Of a stretch of 64,000 nt of DNA, positions 43,193 to 54,374 are shown piece after piece; positions within the stretch are counted from its first letter, which is position 1, and each line of letters opens with the position of its first letter. A program made the position numbers and the translations under genes. Source of the stretch: Dactylellina haptotyla (Eukaryota; Ascomycota; Orbiliomycetes; Orbiliales; Orbiliaceae); the NCBI GenBank assembly GCA_031310005.1, contig CM062381.1, positions 4,216,001 to 4,280,000 of the forward strand, written 5' to 3'. The notes under the pieces are model-generated. The model searched no databases and was not told the DNA's origin. It saw only the letters and a program-made list of their open reading frames with translations.

Positions 43193-44040
43193 TCAAACTG
43201 GTTGGCGAGAATTGCAAACTCTGCACCTAATGATAGGACCACTCGTGAAGCCGACCTCTTTCTCATCTACGAAGATATAAAAAGAGGCCTGGCACCCAGA
43301 ATTCGCGCATCTCATAGTCTTGTTCAACGACCGGACCAAACAATCAAATCTCTCTTGAATCACATCCCTGGAAAGATCAGCTTGAAGTTTTTCGGACTGA
43401 ATATCCAGAATTTGGTACTTGTATCGCGTCAATTCCTCCATCCGCTTTCCGCAATTGGCAACATCAGAGCAAGAATCAGTCGGGTAGTCCCAGTCTTGGA
43501 GAAGAAAGTTGGTCAAGTGATGCAGACCGGGCCCAAACGCGGCTTCGCAGCTCTCAGTAAGCCTCTCCTTGGCCAAAGCTGCCATTTTTTCAAGGTTACA
43601 TTTTCGTGCAATATTGTATATCGACACCAGTCTTCGGATATGCTCGCCGGATGGTTCGGATGGGAAAAGAGTGTATTCCTCGCCATCGCGGGGTTGGTGG
43701 GTGCTTCGAATATACTGTTTCTTCCCTGTCTCGTCAAAGTCTCCGGTGTATATGAAGTCGAGGATACATGCGAGTACATCGGGTTTCATGATATTTATTT
43801 CGACCTCTGGCATTCCATTCTACAAGTTACCTTGACATTAGCGCATGCCCATAAATCGCCAAATAGAAAACCTCATACCGTATTGCCATTGTACTTCACT
43901 GAGCAGAGCAGAGCACATTTGTTGACTTGCTCTTCGTGGATTTTAAAGATATGACCTTGACACCGTATGATAAGATCCGGAATATTTCTGACGCACAGTT
44001 GAGTTCCTGCAGGGCGATTTCTCTTTTGAGAAGCCATCAT
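43193..44040 (-). CDS. BTB/POZ-domain protein with C-terminal zinc-ribbon-like motif, 262 aa
   Basis: Two exons, 44040-43879 and 43819-43193 (59-nt intron, phase 0); 789 nt closes in frame. The BTB domain reads: DLIIRCQGHIFKIHEEQVNK..., then VEINIMKPDVLACILDFIYTGDFDE, the standard strand and helix order ending in the conserved Tyr-Thr-Gly-Asp. Back helices follow (LVSIYNIARKCNLEKMAALAKERL). The C-terminus carries four cysteines, RCANSGC and CRVC, separated by about 25 residues, a zinc-ribbon-like arrangement. BTB proteins of this type are abundant in filamentous ascomycetes and often unassigned. It lies 810 bp from the larger BTB gene and both share the Tyr/His-x-Gly-Asp-Phe-Asp-Glu block, so they may be related by duplication. 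Confidence 0.88.
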
Positions 44041-44413
44041 TAAACTTAGGAGGGATGCGAAAGTTTGTCGTGAAAGATGGCGTTCGGAAGACTTTGGTAG
44101 GTGGGGTGGAAGAAGAAAGGTTGCAGAGGCGAGTGGTGTCTGGAACACTCTGGCGGTTTATAATTGTTCATAGATGTATGCAAATTGAAACGGATAGCAA
44201 GTTGCGGTGAAGAAAGAATGCTGCCACAAGAAAGTGCTAGACGGCCAACCACCGCAGACTGTTCAAGAGAAAGCAACAATGATATTATATATTTATTGCA
44301 GAGGTCGTTATTACTGTTATACTGTTATTCATAAATGCAAAGATATAATAATAGTGGTAAGGATATCGGGTCCTCTACAACATAAAACAAAACGAGCAGA
44401 TGCAGGACTACCT
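44041..44413. other. Intergenic, no supported gene
   Basis: Promoter of the BTB gene and 3' flank of the GPI-type gene. Confidence 0.5.
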
Positions 44414-45770
44414 CTATATGAGAGCAGTCAGAAAGGCAACCCCAATGGCAAGCGACAAGGACATCACCAATCCGATCTAGACGAACGACACAACTATTAG
44501 CAAAAAACTCCTAACAAGAAGGGAGTAGCATAGCGGGTAAGCTAACTTGATGCCGGCCTGCACTATTAGAACCCGGAGCAGGGCTAGTCTCTACTGGTAA
44601 GCCCGTAGAAGAAACAAAAACATCGCTCGTAACAGTCCGAGTGGTGTTCGCATCGGTAGAAGTCTATTAAGGCGAGGCCGATACCAAATTGTCAGTTGTC
44701 GTTATCCTCGAATCGCACGGAAGGGTCGGAAAGTTATATATATCACTTACCACCGTATATGTCTTCCCACCGTCTGCGTATCGTATGCAGTATCCGGTAA
44801 GGCTCTCGATCTGACTGCCAGCAGCAGGGGATTTCGTCTTGGCATATGGAATACAGCTCATCAGAAGGTTATCGAACGCCGTTCCAAACCCGCCGTTGGG
44901 GTCATCTGGATCCACACAGATACAATTTGCAACTCCGACGCGGGTGAGGGGATCCAACGGGCCGGTACGGCAGGCGTTGGCAATCTTAGCAAATTTCTCG
45001 CAAGCTTCGGCCGCTGGGTCTTGTGCAACTTGCGAGAACGTCAACGTCGGTATGGCTCTGGTCGTCCTGATACCGGGCGCTGATGTCGTGATTGGCATCT
45101 GAGCATCAAAGCTGAAGGTTCCGAAGCGGGTACAGAATCCGAAGAGCCGAGAGACTTCAGTCGCGAATTCGGTTTCGGATGTGGTCGCCCAGCTGTAGCA
45201 AGGCGAGAGAATATCATCAAAGGCGGTATTGAAGGTGCCATTTCGGTCGTGGCAGATGCACGAAGCCACCTCGGGCTCTGTTATCAAATCCTGCGGGGAT
45301 CGCTGGCAGACATTGTATATTCCGAGGATGGCCTCACAGTTCTCCCGGCCAAGACGGGCTTCCCCTAGCGATTTGGTCTCCGTAGTGGTACCCGCGCTGT
45401 CGGTGGAGGTCACGGCCTGGGCTCGCCCGTACGAGGAGCAATACCCGTTGAAGCTACTATAAAACGCGCTTATACGACGCTCCTGGCCGATGCTGCTAAG
45501 GTACGAGGTGCAGGCAGGAACGGCCGGGTCGATCTGGGGATCCGGCACGCCACCTACGGTGCAGACGCACTCAGCTACCGAGGGCGCCGTGTACGCGATG
45601 CGATGCCTCCGCCGCCAGCAGACAGAAAAGGCATCGTTGAGGTAGAGGCAGGCTGCGGCATTGGGATCACCCGCCGATTGGGCCGCGGTTAGCAATGGCG
45701 GGAGGAGCAGGAGCAGGGAGTAGATGGCCAGTGCGAGCCCCTGCGGCTGGGATCGAGCAGACACGGCCAT
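44414..45770 (-). CDS. GPI-anchored surface protein with three tandem six-cysteine domains, 399 aa
   Basis: Three exons: 45770-44751, 44663-44547, 44476-44414 (introns 87 and 70 nt); 1200 nt closes in frame. Signal peptide at about 1-31 (LALAIYSLLLLLPPLLTAA). Three copies of one domain follow: cysteines 41, 51, 68, 70, 87, 111; then 145, 155, 171, 173, 191, 213; then 257, 267, 283, 285, 306, 328. Each is C-x9-C-x15,16-C-x-C-x16-20-C-x21-23-C. The second exon encodes a Ser/Thr-rich stalk (TSTDANTTRT...), and the last 20 residues (IGLVMSLSLAIGVAFLTALI) are a hydrophobic GPI-signal tail encoded by its own short exon. Without these two small exons the frame would end early, so a single-exon call here would miss the anchor. 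Likely wall- or membrane-anchored outside the cell; function unknown. Confidence 0.85.
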
Positions 45771-47668
45771 GGTGGGAGATATATTAATTGCGCGACGACG
45801 ACACCGGGTCGGCTCTCAAGACGAGCCTCGATGACGGTCCTCCCTGGTGGCTACATCCAAGATTACAGAGAGAGTACGAGAGAGTCGGTTCAGTTCTGTC
45901 GGAGCTGAATTCTACGAGGCATCGTGAGTTTTGTGCCGGCTGAGAGGGGTGGCAGGGCGACTCGTAACCCGCCTTCTCAGTTCGGGCGAGGCTTGATGCC
46001 CTTGGTGATCTTGGCCTATGGAACCCGGCGGAGCAAGACACCAGGAGACCAGCTACGCACGAGAGCCTCCCGCTAATTTGCAGGAGGACATACTGAGGGT
46101 GCGTGGACTACGGAACCCGGCCCCTGATCAGGCTGGCTGCAATCCCGCCACAGGAGACACAGGACGAAAAAACATGGCGGACGCCGACATTGGCGATTCT
46201 GCATTCGGACTTCAAGATTCCATAACCTCTACCCCAAGCCCTTCTAAGATCTACCGCAGGAAGGAAGTCTGTTAAAGGGGAGGACGTTCCCGTCACCACG
46301 AAAAAACTATGACGACATGGGTTTCGGGGCCTCCCATCCATGTGAATGTTCATCAACCCAAAAGACGGCCATTGGGATCCTCGCTTCCCCTGCCAGCCGC
46401 GGTCAAAGCTTCACTTCGTATGCCACCAAACTTCACAGTTCAACACCATGTTGGATGCAAAATCTTGTAGACATCGACGACAGACGTTGCACTTGCCGAA
46501 TCGTTCCGCGGATTAATTATTAATGGATTTGCGTTCCAGCCAACCCCGTGCCGCTGGACTCATCAGGGACCCTTGCAGGACCTCGAAGAGTGTTGGCGAT
46601 CGATTTCATAAGCAAAACTATTACCTAAACCGCGTCGGCAATTTACTAGCGGCATCCGATATCACAAGTCGAAGATCGCAACCGAAATCATAAAATGCAG
46701 GCGAGCTCAACGTTGATATCACCGACTTTGAATCCTAGAATCTAATCTTATCAGATGAGTCCGATTGTTGACCCCGATGTTTACGGGAGGAAACGATCGA
46801 GCCTGGTCCTACAAACAAACGCGTTTCAGGCTAAAGCTGCAAAGTCGCTGACAAAGCTCGGCCCGTTCTAACCTCCGTCTCCATTTTCAAGTGGATCTTG
46901 CACCTTGATTCGTCTGTTTTTTTCGACCGAATTCTATCTTCGTACGAGAAAGCGTCCACGGAGATAATCGAATGCCACTATAGGAATATTTTTATTTCTC
47001 CTGATGCACAATATGCGAAGGCGGATTGTGGTTCGGCATGTTCCTTTGTTACTCATTCTTGATCCCTTCTCTGGGAAGCAAACGAAAAAGTTCGAGTCGA
47101 TAGGGCTGATGCGCCTGTAAGAGAGAAAAGGGAAGTTCGGTAACGATTGGGCAGAAAACAACGGCGAGTAAGTCAAGCTTTCACCGGCCGTTCGCTCGGC
47201 TATAGACCTAAACTCCATCTTCCCACGCCTTGCAGGTAGACATCATTATGTGCAAATTGCGCAAGATCTAGATGCAACAGCCTTGACAATATATGTGGGC
47301 GGACACTTGTTTTCTGACAGTGGGCCATATAGATAGAATTATTCCACCTGGTCAAAGCGCGGAAGATATAAATCCTCCCTATTTCCCAAATTCGCAGCCC
47401 CCCTTTGCCTATTATTAATAATACAAGCAAGCTTTCCCACGTTGCTCTTCGCATGTTCTTGGCCGCCGCCGCCAACATCATTGGGACGATCGCCAACTGG
47501 ACGTCGCATATCCCCGAGCAGCAACACAACGGCTTGACAGACTCGCCCTTGCTTGGTTAGCGGCTGCAGCCTGGTTATATTAATTACGAGACAGTATATT
47601 AGTATCAAGAACAAGTTTTGTCTGTTGGGATACTTCAGAGAAAACAAAATCCCACGGCGACCGCAAAG
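45771..47668. other. Intergenic 1.9 kb, divergent promoters
   Basis: Lies between the divergent GPI-type gene (minus) and MFS gene (plus). Short overlapping frames on both strands are not supported. Nothing else recognised. Confidence 0.5.
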
Positions 47669-49161
47669 ATGACTACAGCCGACTCTATAAACTCGAAAGA
47701 GTTGGAGACTCTCAGCAATACGCCGCAAGCCAGGTCCGAAAAGGACCTGGAGAATCCTGCCCCAGTTAAAAAAGATCTCGACGAAGGAACGACAGTGGAA
47801 GATGCAGAACCAATAGGGGACGCGGAAAAACAGGCACCTCCCCCTGCAATCACATTCCCAGATGGTGGACTACAAGCGTGGCTTGTTGTCTTGGGCGCCG
47901 CGATAGCATTGTTTTGCTCATTTGGATATGTCAACGCTTTTGGGTATGCTCGCCTGGGTTCATCAATGATAAATGCTGTTCACTAACAAGAATGCATCGC
48001 TCTACAGTGTTTACGAAGCCTATTACCTAAGCGTTTTGCTCAAAGAGAAGACGGCAGATGATATTGCATGGATCGGTTCTATCCAGATTTGCTTCATTTT
48101 CGGTAGCGGATTATTCGCAGGCTCGATATTTGATCAATATGGCGCCAGGGTACGCATAAAATTCCACATTCCGCAATCTAGTAATTCGCTAATATCTTTA
48201 CCCTTAGATTATCCTTATTCCCGCCTCTATTCTCCTCGTGGTATCAGTGATGCTCACCAGTATCTGTAAGGAATACTACCAGTTCCTCTTGTGCCAGGGT
48301 ATCCTGGGCGGAATCTGCCAAGGTGCTCTCTTCACACCTGCCGTAGGTGTCATCGGCCAGTACTTCAACAAGAAGCGCGCCGCCGCCATGGGTATGGTTG
48401 TTGCCGGTTCTTCCCTTGGCGGTGTCATTCTCCCAATCATGATTGCCAACTTGATTGAGAAGACCACTTTCGGCTGGACCGTCCGTGCCATTGGGTTTCT
48501 CTTCATGGGTTTGCTTTGGATTACTTGTGTCACCGTGGTCGAACGTCTCCCCCATAGATCAGGAACTTTCTTTCTCCCAGAGGCCTTCAAGGATCCCGTT
48601 TACGTTCTTCTCGTTTTCGGCAATTTTTTTATCCTCTGGGGCATGTTCACCCCATTCTTCTTCATTCCTACATATGCCCTCAAGCTTGGCATGTCCCACT
48701 CCATGTCAGTTTACCTTGTCAGTATCCTCAACGGTCTTTCCTTCCCTGGTCGTATCCTCCCAGGATATATCGCAGATCGATTTGGCAGAATGAATTGCAT
48801 CATTATCGCACCAACCGTCACGGGAATCCTAATCTGGGCGTGGCTCGGTGTGAAAAGTGCTACGGGCCTCATAGTTCTCACCGCTTTCTTCGGTTTCTGG
48901 TCCGGCAGCTCCATCAGCTTGTTCCCTGCTGTTATGGCGCAGATTGTTCCTAATCCAAGAGAAATGGGTACTTATATTGGAATGGCGATGGGTATCTCCG
49001 GTGCAGCCGGTCTCACTGGCAGCCCTATCGCAGGCGCGTTGCTAACCAAATATGGATACACGGCTGCCATTTCATTCGCCGGGTCGTGCATAATTGTCGG
49101 CACTATTCTTTTAATTGCTGCCAGACTAATTTACAACCCCAAGATCTTTGCTATTGCTTAA
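47669..49161 (+). CDS. MFS transporter, monocarboxylate (MCT/Mch)-like, 456 aa
   Basis: Three exons: 47669-47943, 48008-48149, 48208-49161 (introns 64 and 58 nt); 1371 nt closes in frame. A hydrophilic N-terminal tail of about 70 residues ends in [15 protein letters not shown], the signature opening of fungal monocarboxylate-porter homologues; about 12 hydrophobic spans follow, with the loop motifs [10 protein letters not shown] after span 2 or 3, [12 protein letters not shown] before span 5 and ADRFGRMN in the second half. Yeast Mch proteins of this group have mostly unknown substrates, and one (Mch5) carries riboflavin, so the cargo is not assigned. Exon 3 codon use is strongly C-biased. 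The ATG at 47669 is preferred over an upstream in-frame Met because it opens the typical acidic tail. Confidence 0.92.
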
Positions 49162-49871
49162 TCGGCGATTTGGAGGTTCCAATAACGTCTTTACGAATTT
49201 TACTTATACACCTTCTGATTTCTCCGGGATGTCCTCATCCCAACCTTTTCAACCTACGTTTGCTCGAGGAGTTCTTACCTCCGAGACGTGCGAGATTATA
49301 AATATATATCGCCGATCTCATTTCAATCTTAGACAGATTTTAATTTTCGTATTTGGTGGCCCCATGTATTGCTTCGTTAAGTTTTTTCTCAAGCATTTAC
49401 ACGAAAAGCATAGCATTGTCCTCCATTCAATTCTCATCTTCATTTTGTATCTATACTCCGGCATCAGGATACGTGTCTCACTCTACTCTATATCTAGTTA
49501 CCAAAGAATATTAATAGATTTTAACTACATAACCTTATATATAGTGCAGATATGAGCGGAGAGAAGCAAAAGTGCGTCCGTAATCGTTACCAATCCAAGT
49601 ATTCCGCTGGTTTTAATTTGAAAAGTAAAAAAACGAACTATCTGAACCAGGTAGTTTACATAAGAGGCCGGCCCCCCACATTGTCTCAATTATACTGGCA
49701 GGCCTTATACGCCCAAGCTTTTTCGAAAGCAGTAACTCCAAAAGAAAAGTCAAACCCAAACGCCAGCGGAAGATATTATTCACAAAGAAGCAAAAAAAAA
49801 AAAAACGCTGAATACCACGCGCATCATTATACATGAGTAATTCGAGTTTTGTTATTAAATGTCGTGGGAGG
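49162..49871. other. Intergenic, AT-rich convergent 3' flanks
   Basis: Lies between the MFS and F-box-like genes; holds an A-rich run at about 49790-49804. No gene supported. Confidence 0.5.
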
Positions 49872-51219
49872 TTAGCTTTTAGTGGTCTCTGTCACCCAGT
49901 CGTCCCACCATTCCCTGACCAGATGGTCGCAATACTTCCAACGTGCGTGCTTTTGGAACTGGCCTTCAAACGTGTAGAAATCCTTCTTAATATTCATATC
50001 CAGGTTTGCCCGATCCTTGGTTGGAAGTTTAAACAACTCGATTCTAGACAGTGCATCGACCCGGGCACCAATGTAGTTTCTCCAGGCGGAGCAGCCAAAC
50101 GTGTAGGTGTGTTTGAGCACACACGATTTGAAGGCAGAACACGACAGGCGGTAGCGAGAGGTAGCGAAATTCTGTTGACGTCCGACGAATATATTCGGAT
50201 CCGGGGTAACTGAAAGCCGGAAGCAGGTGGATTCCACAACATATTTTGGAACCACGGGGTCGGGTATGTTGGTGTTATCGAACTCGACAACCCAGGAGAG
50301 TTTGTCGCCAAATCGACGTGGGGAGGTGATCTCGCGGGTATAGGGTTTCGAAGAAGAACTCCATAGGATCGGTTGGAAGTCGTAATCATAGTGGGCGTAT
50401 CGAGCGAGGGTATGCTGGACGCTGTCCGTGTTTAGGTCGCGGGTGATGAAGGAAACTTTATGGAGGAAGGACGAAATCGGAAACATCGAGTATGCTCGAT
50501 GTGAGGTGACGAGGTTGAGGAGGTGGGTGGTATTGACAGCTGCAAGGAAGGCCCCTATGGGGGAGTTGGAACACAGTCGCATCTCGACAAAGTAAGGGGA
50601 CGAAGGTTTTGCAAATTTCTTCCGCTGTGCGAGTGAAAAAACGGAAAATTAGTGAGGATCCGGCTGGCAAAGAAGGCTGACAACTTACTCGAGATTCAGC
50701 TTTGGGCTCGAGCTTTGGTACTTCCTGGTACCCCTCCGAACGGATATAGTCTTCCAAGGCCGCAGCCTGGCTTCCAAGAGTAACATAGAACCTGAGCCCG
50801 GAGGTCGAGTACTCTCTGCTAAAGAGAGCAGTAGCGAAATGACTGCCAATAACAGCATTTTGCTCTGCCATCACAGACCGAGCTTTCCGAGGACAGGCAA
50901 ACCAGTGTCGAAGCATCCTATCAACATTGCATTCTCTATTGATTATCTGTCGAGGGAGAGAAGATAAGGCTTTGCAGGTGAAAGAGAGACGGGCGATATC
51001 GTCGAATCCGAGGTTCATGACGATAGACTCGTATATTGGGTAATACATTGACGAGTCCAGGAGCTTCAGGAGGACCGAGGGAGCGGTCGAGGTCGCCATG
51101 TTGCCAGAGGAGCTGGAGGTGTTGCTCACAACTGACGAAGCCATCGCGGGGTATGGCGGGGTGCCGGTGGGGGAAATAGATGCGGCAGTTGTGCCTGCTG
51201 GAATACTGGAGGTTGACAT
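49872..51219 (-). CDS. F-box-like protein, 427 aa
   Basis: Two exons, 51219-50689 and 50624-49872 (64-nt intron, phase 0); 1284 nt closes in frame. The first about 45 residues are Ser/Thr/Pro-rich. Residues about 57-95 (YYPIYESIVMNLGFDDIARL, then FTCKALSSLPR) resemble an F-box: hydrophobic start, short loop, Leu-x-x-Thr/Val-Cys-Lys. F-box proteins dock substrates to the SCF ubiquitin ligase. Fungal F-box-like proteins of this layout often have an unassigned C-terminus, as here: about 330 residues with Trp-rich end (KYCDHLVREWWDDWVTE). There are no Kelch, WD or LRR repeats visible. Confidence in the F-box is moderate since the match is by eye. Confidence 0.68.
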
Positions 51220-52548
51220 GTTGCGCGCAGGCCGGCCCAGCGCGCCGCAACGGAGGAGGTTGATACTTTTAAAACGCTCGAAAAGGAGGTCAGGGGCACC
51301 CCATCAGCGGCAGAAGCTAGCCGTGTAGAGCTACGAGCGAGCAAGCAAGCTATCGACGTCGACTCGGTAGGGAGAGAGTGGTGATGGAGGAAATGGAGCG
51401 ATGAGGCTGGCGAGGAAGTTGGGGACGCGAGGATTCGAGGATTCGATCAATCAATCGCACTCGTTTTCTCATATTAACTTTACGAACGCGCGGAGGCAGC
51501 CGCTGGGCCGAAGGATTCGCTGCAAACTGCGTTGTTGCTGTTGGATTGGCCGCGGGCAACACACGCTGCAACACATCTCCACCACCTCCCGATTGGGTCA
51601 CATATGCATATCACCAGCAAGCAAGCACTTAAGTGCACCTGGAGAAGGGACTACGGGTCGAGTCAGGCCTGAGTACACTGCATGGAAAGCTTCATGGATA
51701 GCTCAAACCGCCACCGGATTGTTAAATTACTTTGACTTGAGACGATACTTTGGCACGTTGTCGCCCGGATCCGGCTAGACTTCGCCCATTCCAAAAACCA
51801 AGCTTCTAGACCTCCTCGGAGCTATCCAAATTCGATAGATCTCTTAGAAACTCAACTGCCAATGTCTAAGAAGAATTCCCCTATCCCCTGGAGAAGGTCT
51901 CTTTCCGATAGAACTATAGCAAACCTTCCGACCTCTCAACTCTAACCTTAAACTCGCATTGTTCCTCTCTGCTAAACTCTTCTACGTAGCTACTCCCAAA
52001 CTCTGTCATGACATATCCATATTCTCAATAGCCTATAAAAACCTTGGCACCATGCCCTGTCAAATTTCCACATCCTTTTTGTTTCAGCCCTCAATCAGTA
52101 ATTTTGGTTTTGGTTGAGCTTGTCTTGTAACAATCAAGTTAGTACGTCCCAGTCGTCCCAATTGCACCGCCTTATTGTTGGGTTCGAAGAACATCTGGAC
52201 CGATTCTCGTGAGTTTCTATATCTACGGCTTCTTGCCAAGATCCCTGGATTTCTGCTAATATCGTTCCGTCGAGAAAGAAGGACCAGCAGCTGTGGCTCC
52301 TGACTCACGGTATCTCAATTGTCGGATTTACAACGTCTATATAAACAGTTCCGATAGACTGTTATTCGGACTCATTCAACATTGCGACAAGGACCATTCA
52401 CTCTTTCACATATATATACCCAAAATAAATTGCTTACTCCAGATTCTGCTGTGCAGAGTACACGTTCCTTTTTAAAGCCGTTTATATACTCCTCTTTAAT
52501 TCAACTTTTATTCTCTTCATATCCGTACTCTAATCTTACCCATACATT
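51220..52548. other. Intergenic 1.3 kb, divergent promoters
   Basis: Between the F-box-like gene (minus) and spherulin-4-like gene (plus). Pyrimidine-rich TATA-like stretches (tatatatac near 52410) lie close to the latter. No gene supported. Confidence 0.5.
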
Positions 52549-53868
52549 ATGGTTCCATTTTATTCTACTTCGGAGAAGGCCTCAGACATCATGCTCCTAA
52601 ACCACGATTCCAGCCTTGACGTCGAAACCGAAGGCGAGCAACGAAGCTTGTTCCATCGCAAGAACAAAGACCGCAAGTCTCCTCAGGGAGTGATCGTCTT
52701 GCTTGTATCTTTGCTCCTGGTGTCTTCTGTGGTCACGCTTGGCACCCTGAGCCTTAAATGTAGCAGTAGAGACCATGGCCACATCGATAGCGCAAGTAAA
52801 ACTTTTTCCAACATCAAGAGTATCTTTAAGCGAGAGTTCGTTTGGAAACGCCCACATGGTTGGAATGGAACCGGGCCAATCAGTAAACGGGAGACCACTG
52901 ATATCTGGAAGAACCCAAAGGGCTGGCAACCGATCAATGGTCTCCAGGAGAGAGACAGCAAGCCTTGGAAAAATGTTAAGGGCTGGGTAGGAAGGATTGG
53001 AACATTGACCAGGAGAATGTACGGTTACAAGTACAACAAACCCGGTCTAATAGAATCTACTGTTGATACCGTCGGTTCTACAACCAAACAAGTCACCGAT
53101 TCTCTTAGCACGGCGATTAACGCCAGCATCACCGTTCCCCTCTACTCATACCCAGGTGATAACGCACAAGACTGGCAGCCGATTTTTACCGCCTTAAATT
53201 CTTCTTCCACAACCAAGTTCACCATCATCATTAACCCTGATAATGGGCCGGGCTCTGGAGCCCCAGATGTCAATTTTCAAACTGGTATCAAAAAGCTGAA
53301 GTCTTTCTCAAATGCGGAAGTTTTCGGATATGTCCATCAATCATACGGTAAACGCGATATAACTACCGTGCAAAACGATCTCCGCTCTTACGCATCTTGG
53401 AGAGCTCCGGATATCAACATATCAATCGATGGAATCTTCTTTGACGAGTCTCCTTCTGATAAAGCATATGCTCCCTATGTCGCTGCTGTCAACATGTTTG
53501 CAAAAGCCCAAAAACTGACGACTACGATCCAGAACGCTGGAACAATTCCCGACAAGGAATATTTTGCCTCTACTCAAAACACGGATATCACTGTCATCAT
53601 GGAGGATAGTTATGACGATTACACCTCGCATGCCGCGTCGTATGACGGCCTTGATACCAAGTATGGTGTATCAAAAAGTGCCTTTAGTTACATTATATAC
53701 GAGGCTCCAACAGATGTCCAAAATATTCGTGACGCTGTCAATAACATGACGAAACAGGTCGGCCACGTTTTCATGTCCGACCTTACGCAGGACGATGCAT
53801 ATACAAACATCTCAGCGGATCATTTCACCACTTTTATCAGTGCTATGATCAAGGCCTTCTCCTCTTGA
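52549..53868 (+). CDS. Spherulin-4-like membrane protein with Kex2-type repeat region, 439 aa
   Basis: Single exon. A cytosolic N-terminal 46 residues is followed by one membrane span (about 47-69, VIVLLVSLLLVSSVVTLGTL). Residues 90-160 hold three copies of W-K-[RN]-[PV]-[HK]-G-W at 99-105, 120-126 and 140-146, spaced 20-21 residues, with dibasic sites Lys-Arg at 94-95 and 113-114 and Arg-Arg at 155-156. From about 185 the protein matches the spherulation-specific family 4 (SSTTKFTIIINPDNGPG, FGYVHQSYGKRD, DGIFFDESPSD, IYEAPTD); this family has a TIM-barrel-like fold related to glycoside hydrolases, and the Asp/Glu in FFDE is conserved. Predicted type II membrane protein, with the catalytic-type domain outside the cell, perhaps shed at the dibasic sites. 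Start could also be Met15. Convergent with the AA7 gene. Confidence 0.85.
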   Translation: MVPFYSTSEKASDIMLLNHDSSLDVETEGEQRSLFHRKNKDRKSPQGVIVLLVSLLLVSSVVTLGTLSLKCSSRDHGHIDSASKTFSNIKSIFKREFVWKRPHGWNGTGPISKRETTDIWKNPKGWQPINGLQERDSKPWKNVKGWVGRIGTLTRRMYGYKYNKPGLIESTVDTVGSTTKQVTDSLSTAINASITVPLYSYPGDNAQDWQPIFTALNSSSTTKFTIIINPDNGPGSGAPDVNFQTGIKKLKSFSNAEVFGYVHQSYGKRDITTVQNDLRSYASWRAPDINISIDGIFFDESPSDKAYAPYVAAVNMFAKAQKLTTTIQNAGTIPDKEYFASTQNTDITVIMEDSYDDYTSHAASYDGLDTKYGVSKSAFSYIIYEAPTDVQNIRDAVNNMTKQVGHVFMSDLTQDDAYTNISADHFTTFISAMIKAFSS

Positions 53869-54374
53869 AGTGCTGGTTAAACGAGATAGGACTGGTGCAA
53901 GGGATATGCAGTCATTTTATACGACACTATGAAAAGTTGATAGATCCTCCTTCAGTGCTTTTCCATTCAAATTTCTCTCGCTTATTACTTTTGTTGTAGC
54001 TTAATAGCTTCCCGTTTTCAAGGGATGATTAGATATCCTTGTAGCTATAGATTTTATATGAATAATCCCGAATGGGACCGGGAACCTCGTCTCGGCTCTA
54101 ATTAGATACGTAATCATGACGATAAGTACGAACTAAGCCGTAAGCCATACATATCACCAGATAATACTCTCATCAGTTGCCCAGAAATCTGAAATAGTTC
54201 AATTAGCAATAGATTATTAATAATGTTAATCATACATTTTGATCCATGCAGATATGCATATGGTACAGTATAGATCGTTAAAATATCGGATAAAATAAAA
54301 CACCACCGCTATGCTAAACTAGTTATAAAAACTGACAAAAAGAGACGCAATAAGATTATGGGGTGCTATGATCC
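53869..54374. other. Intergenic, convergent 3' flanks
   Basis: About 500 bp of AT-rich sequence between the spherulin-4-like and AA7 genes; nothing recognised. Confidence 0.5.
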
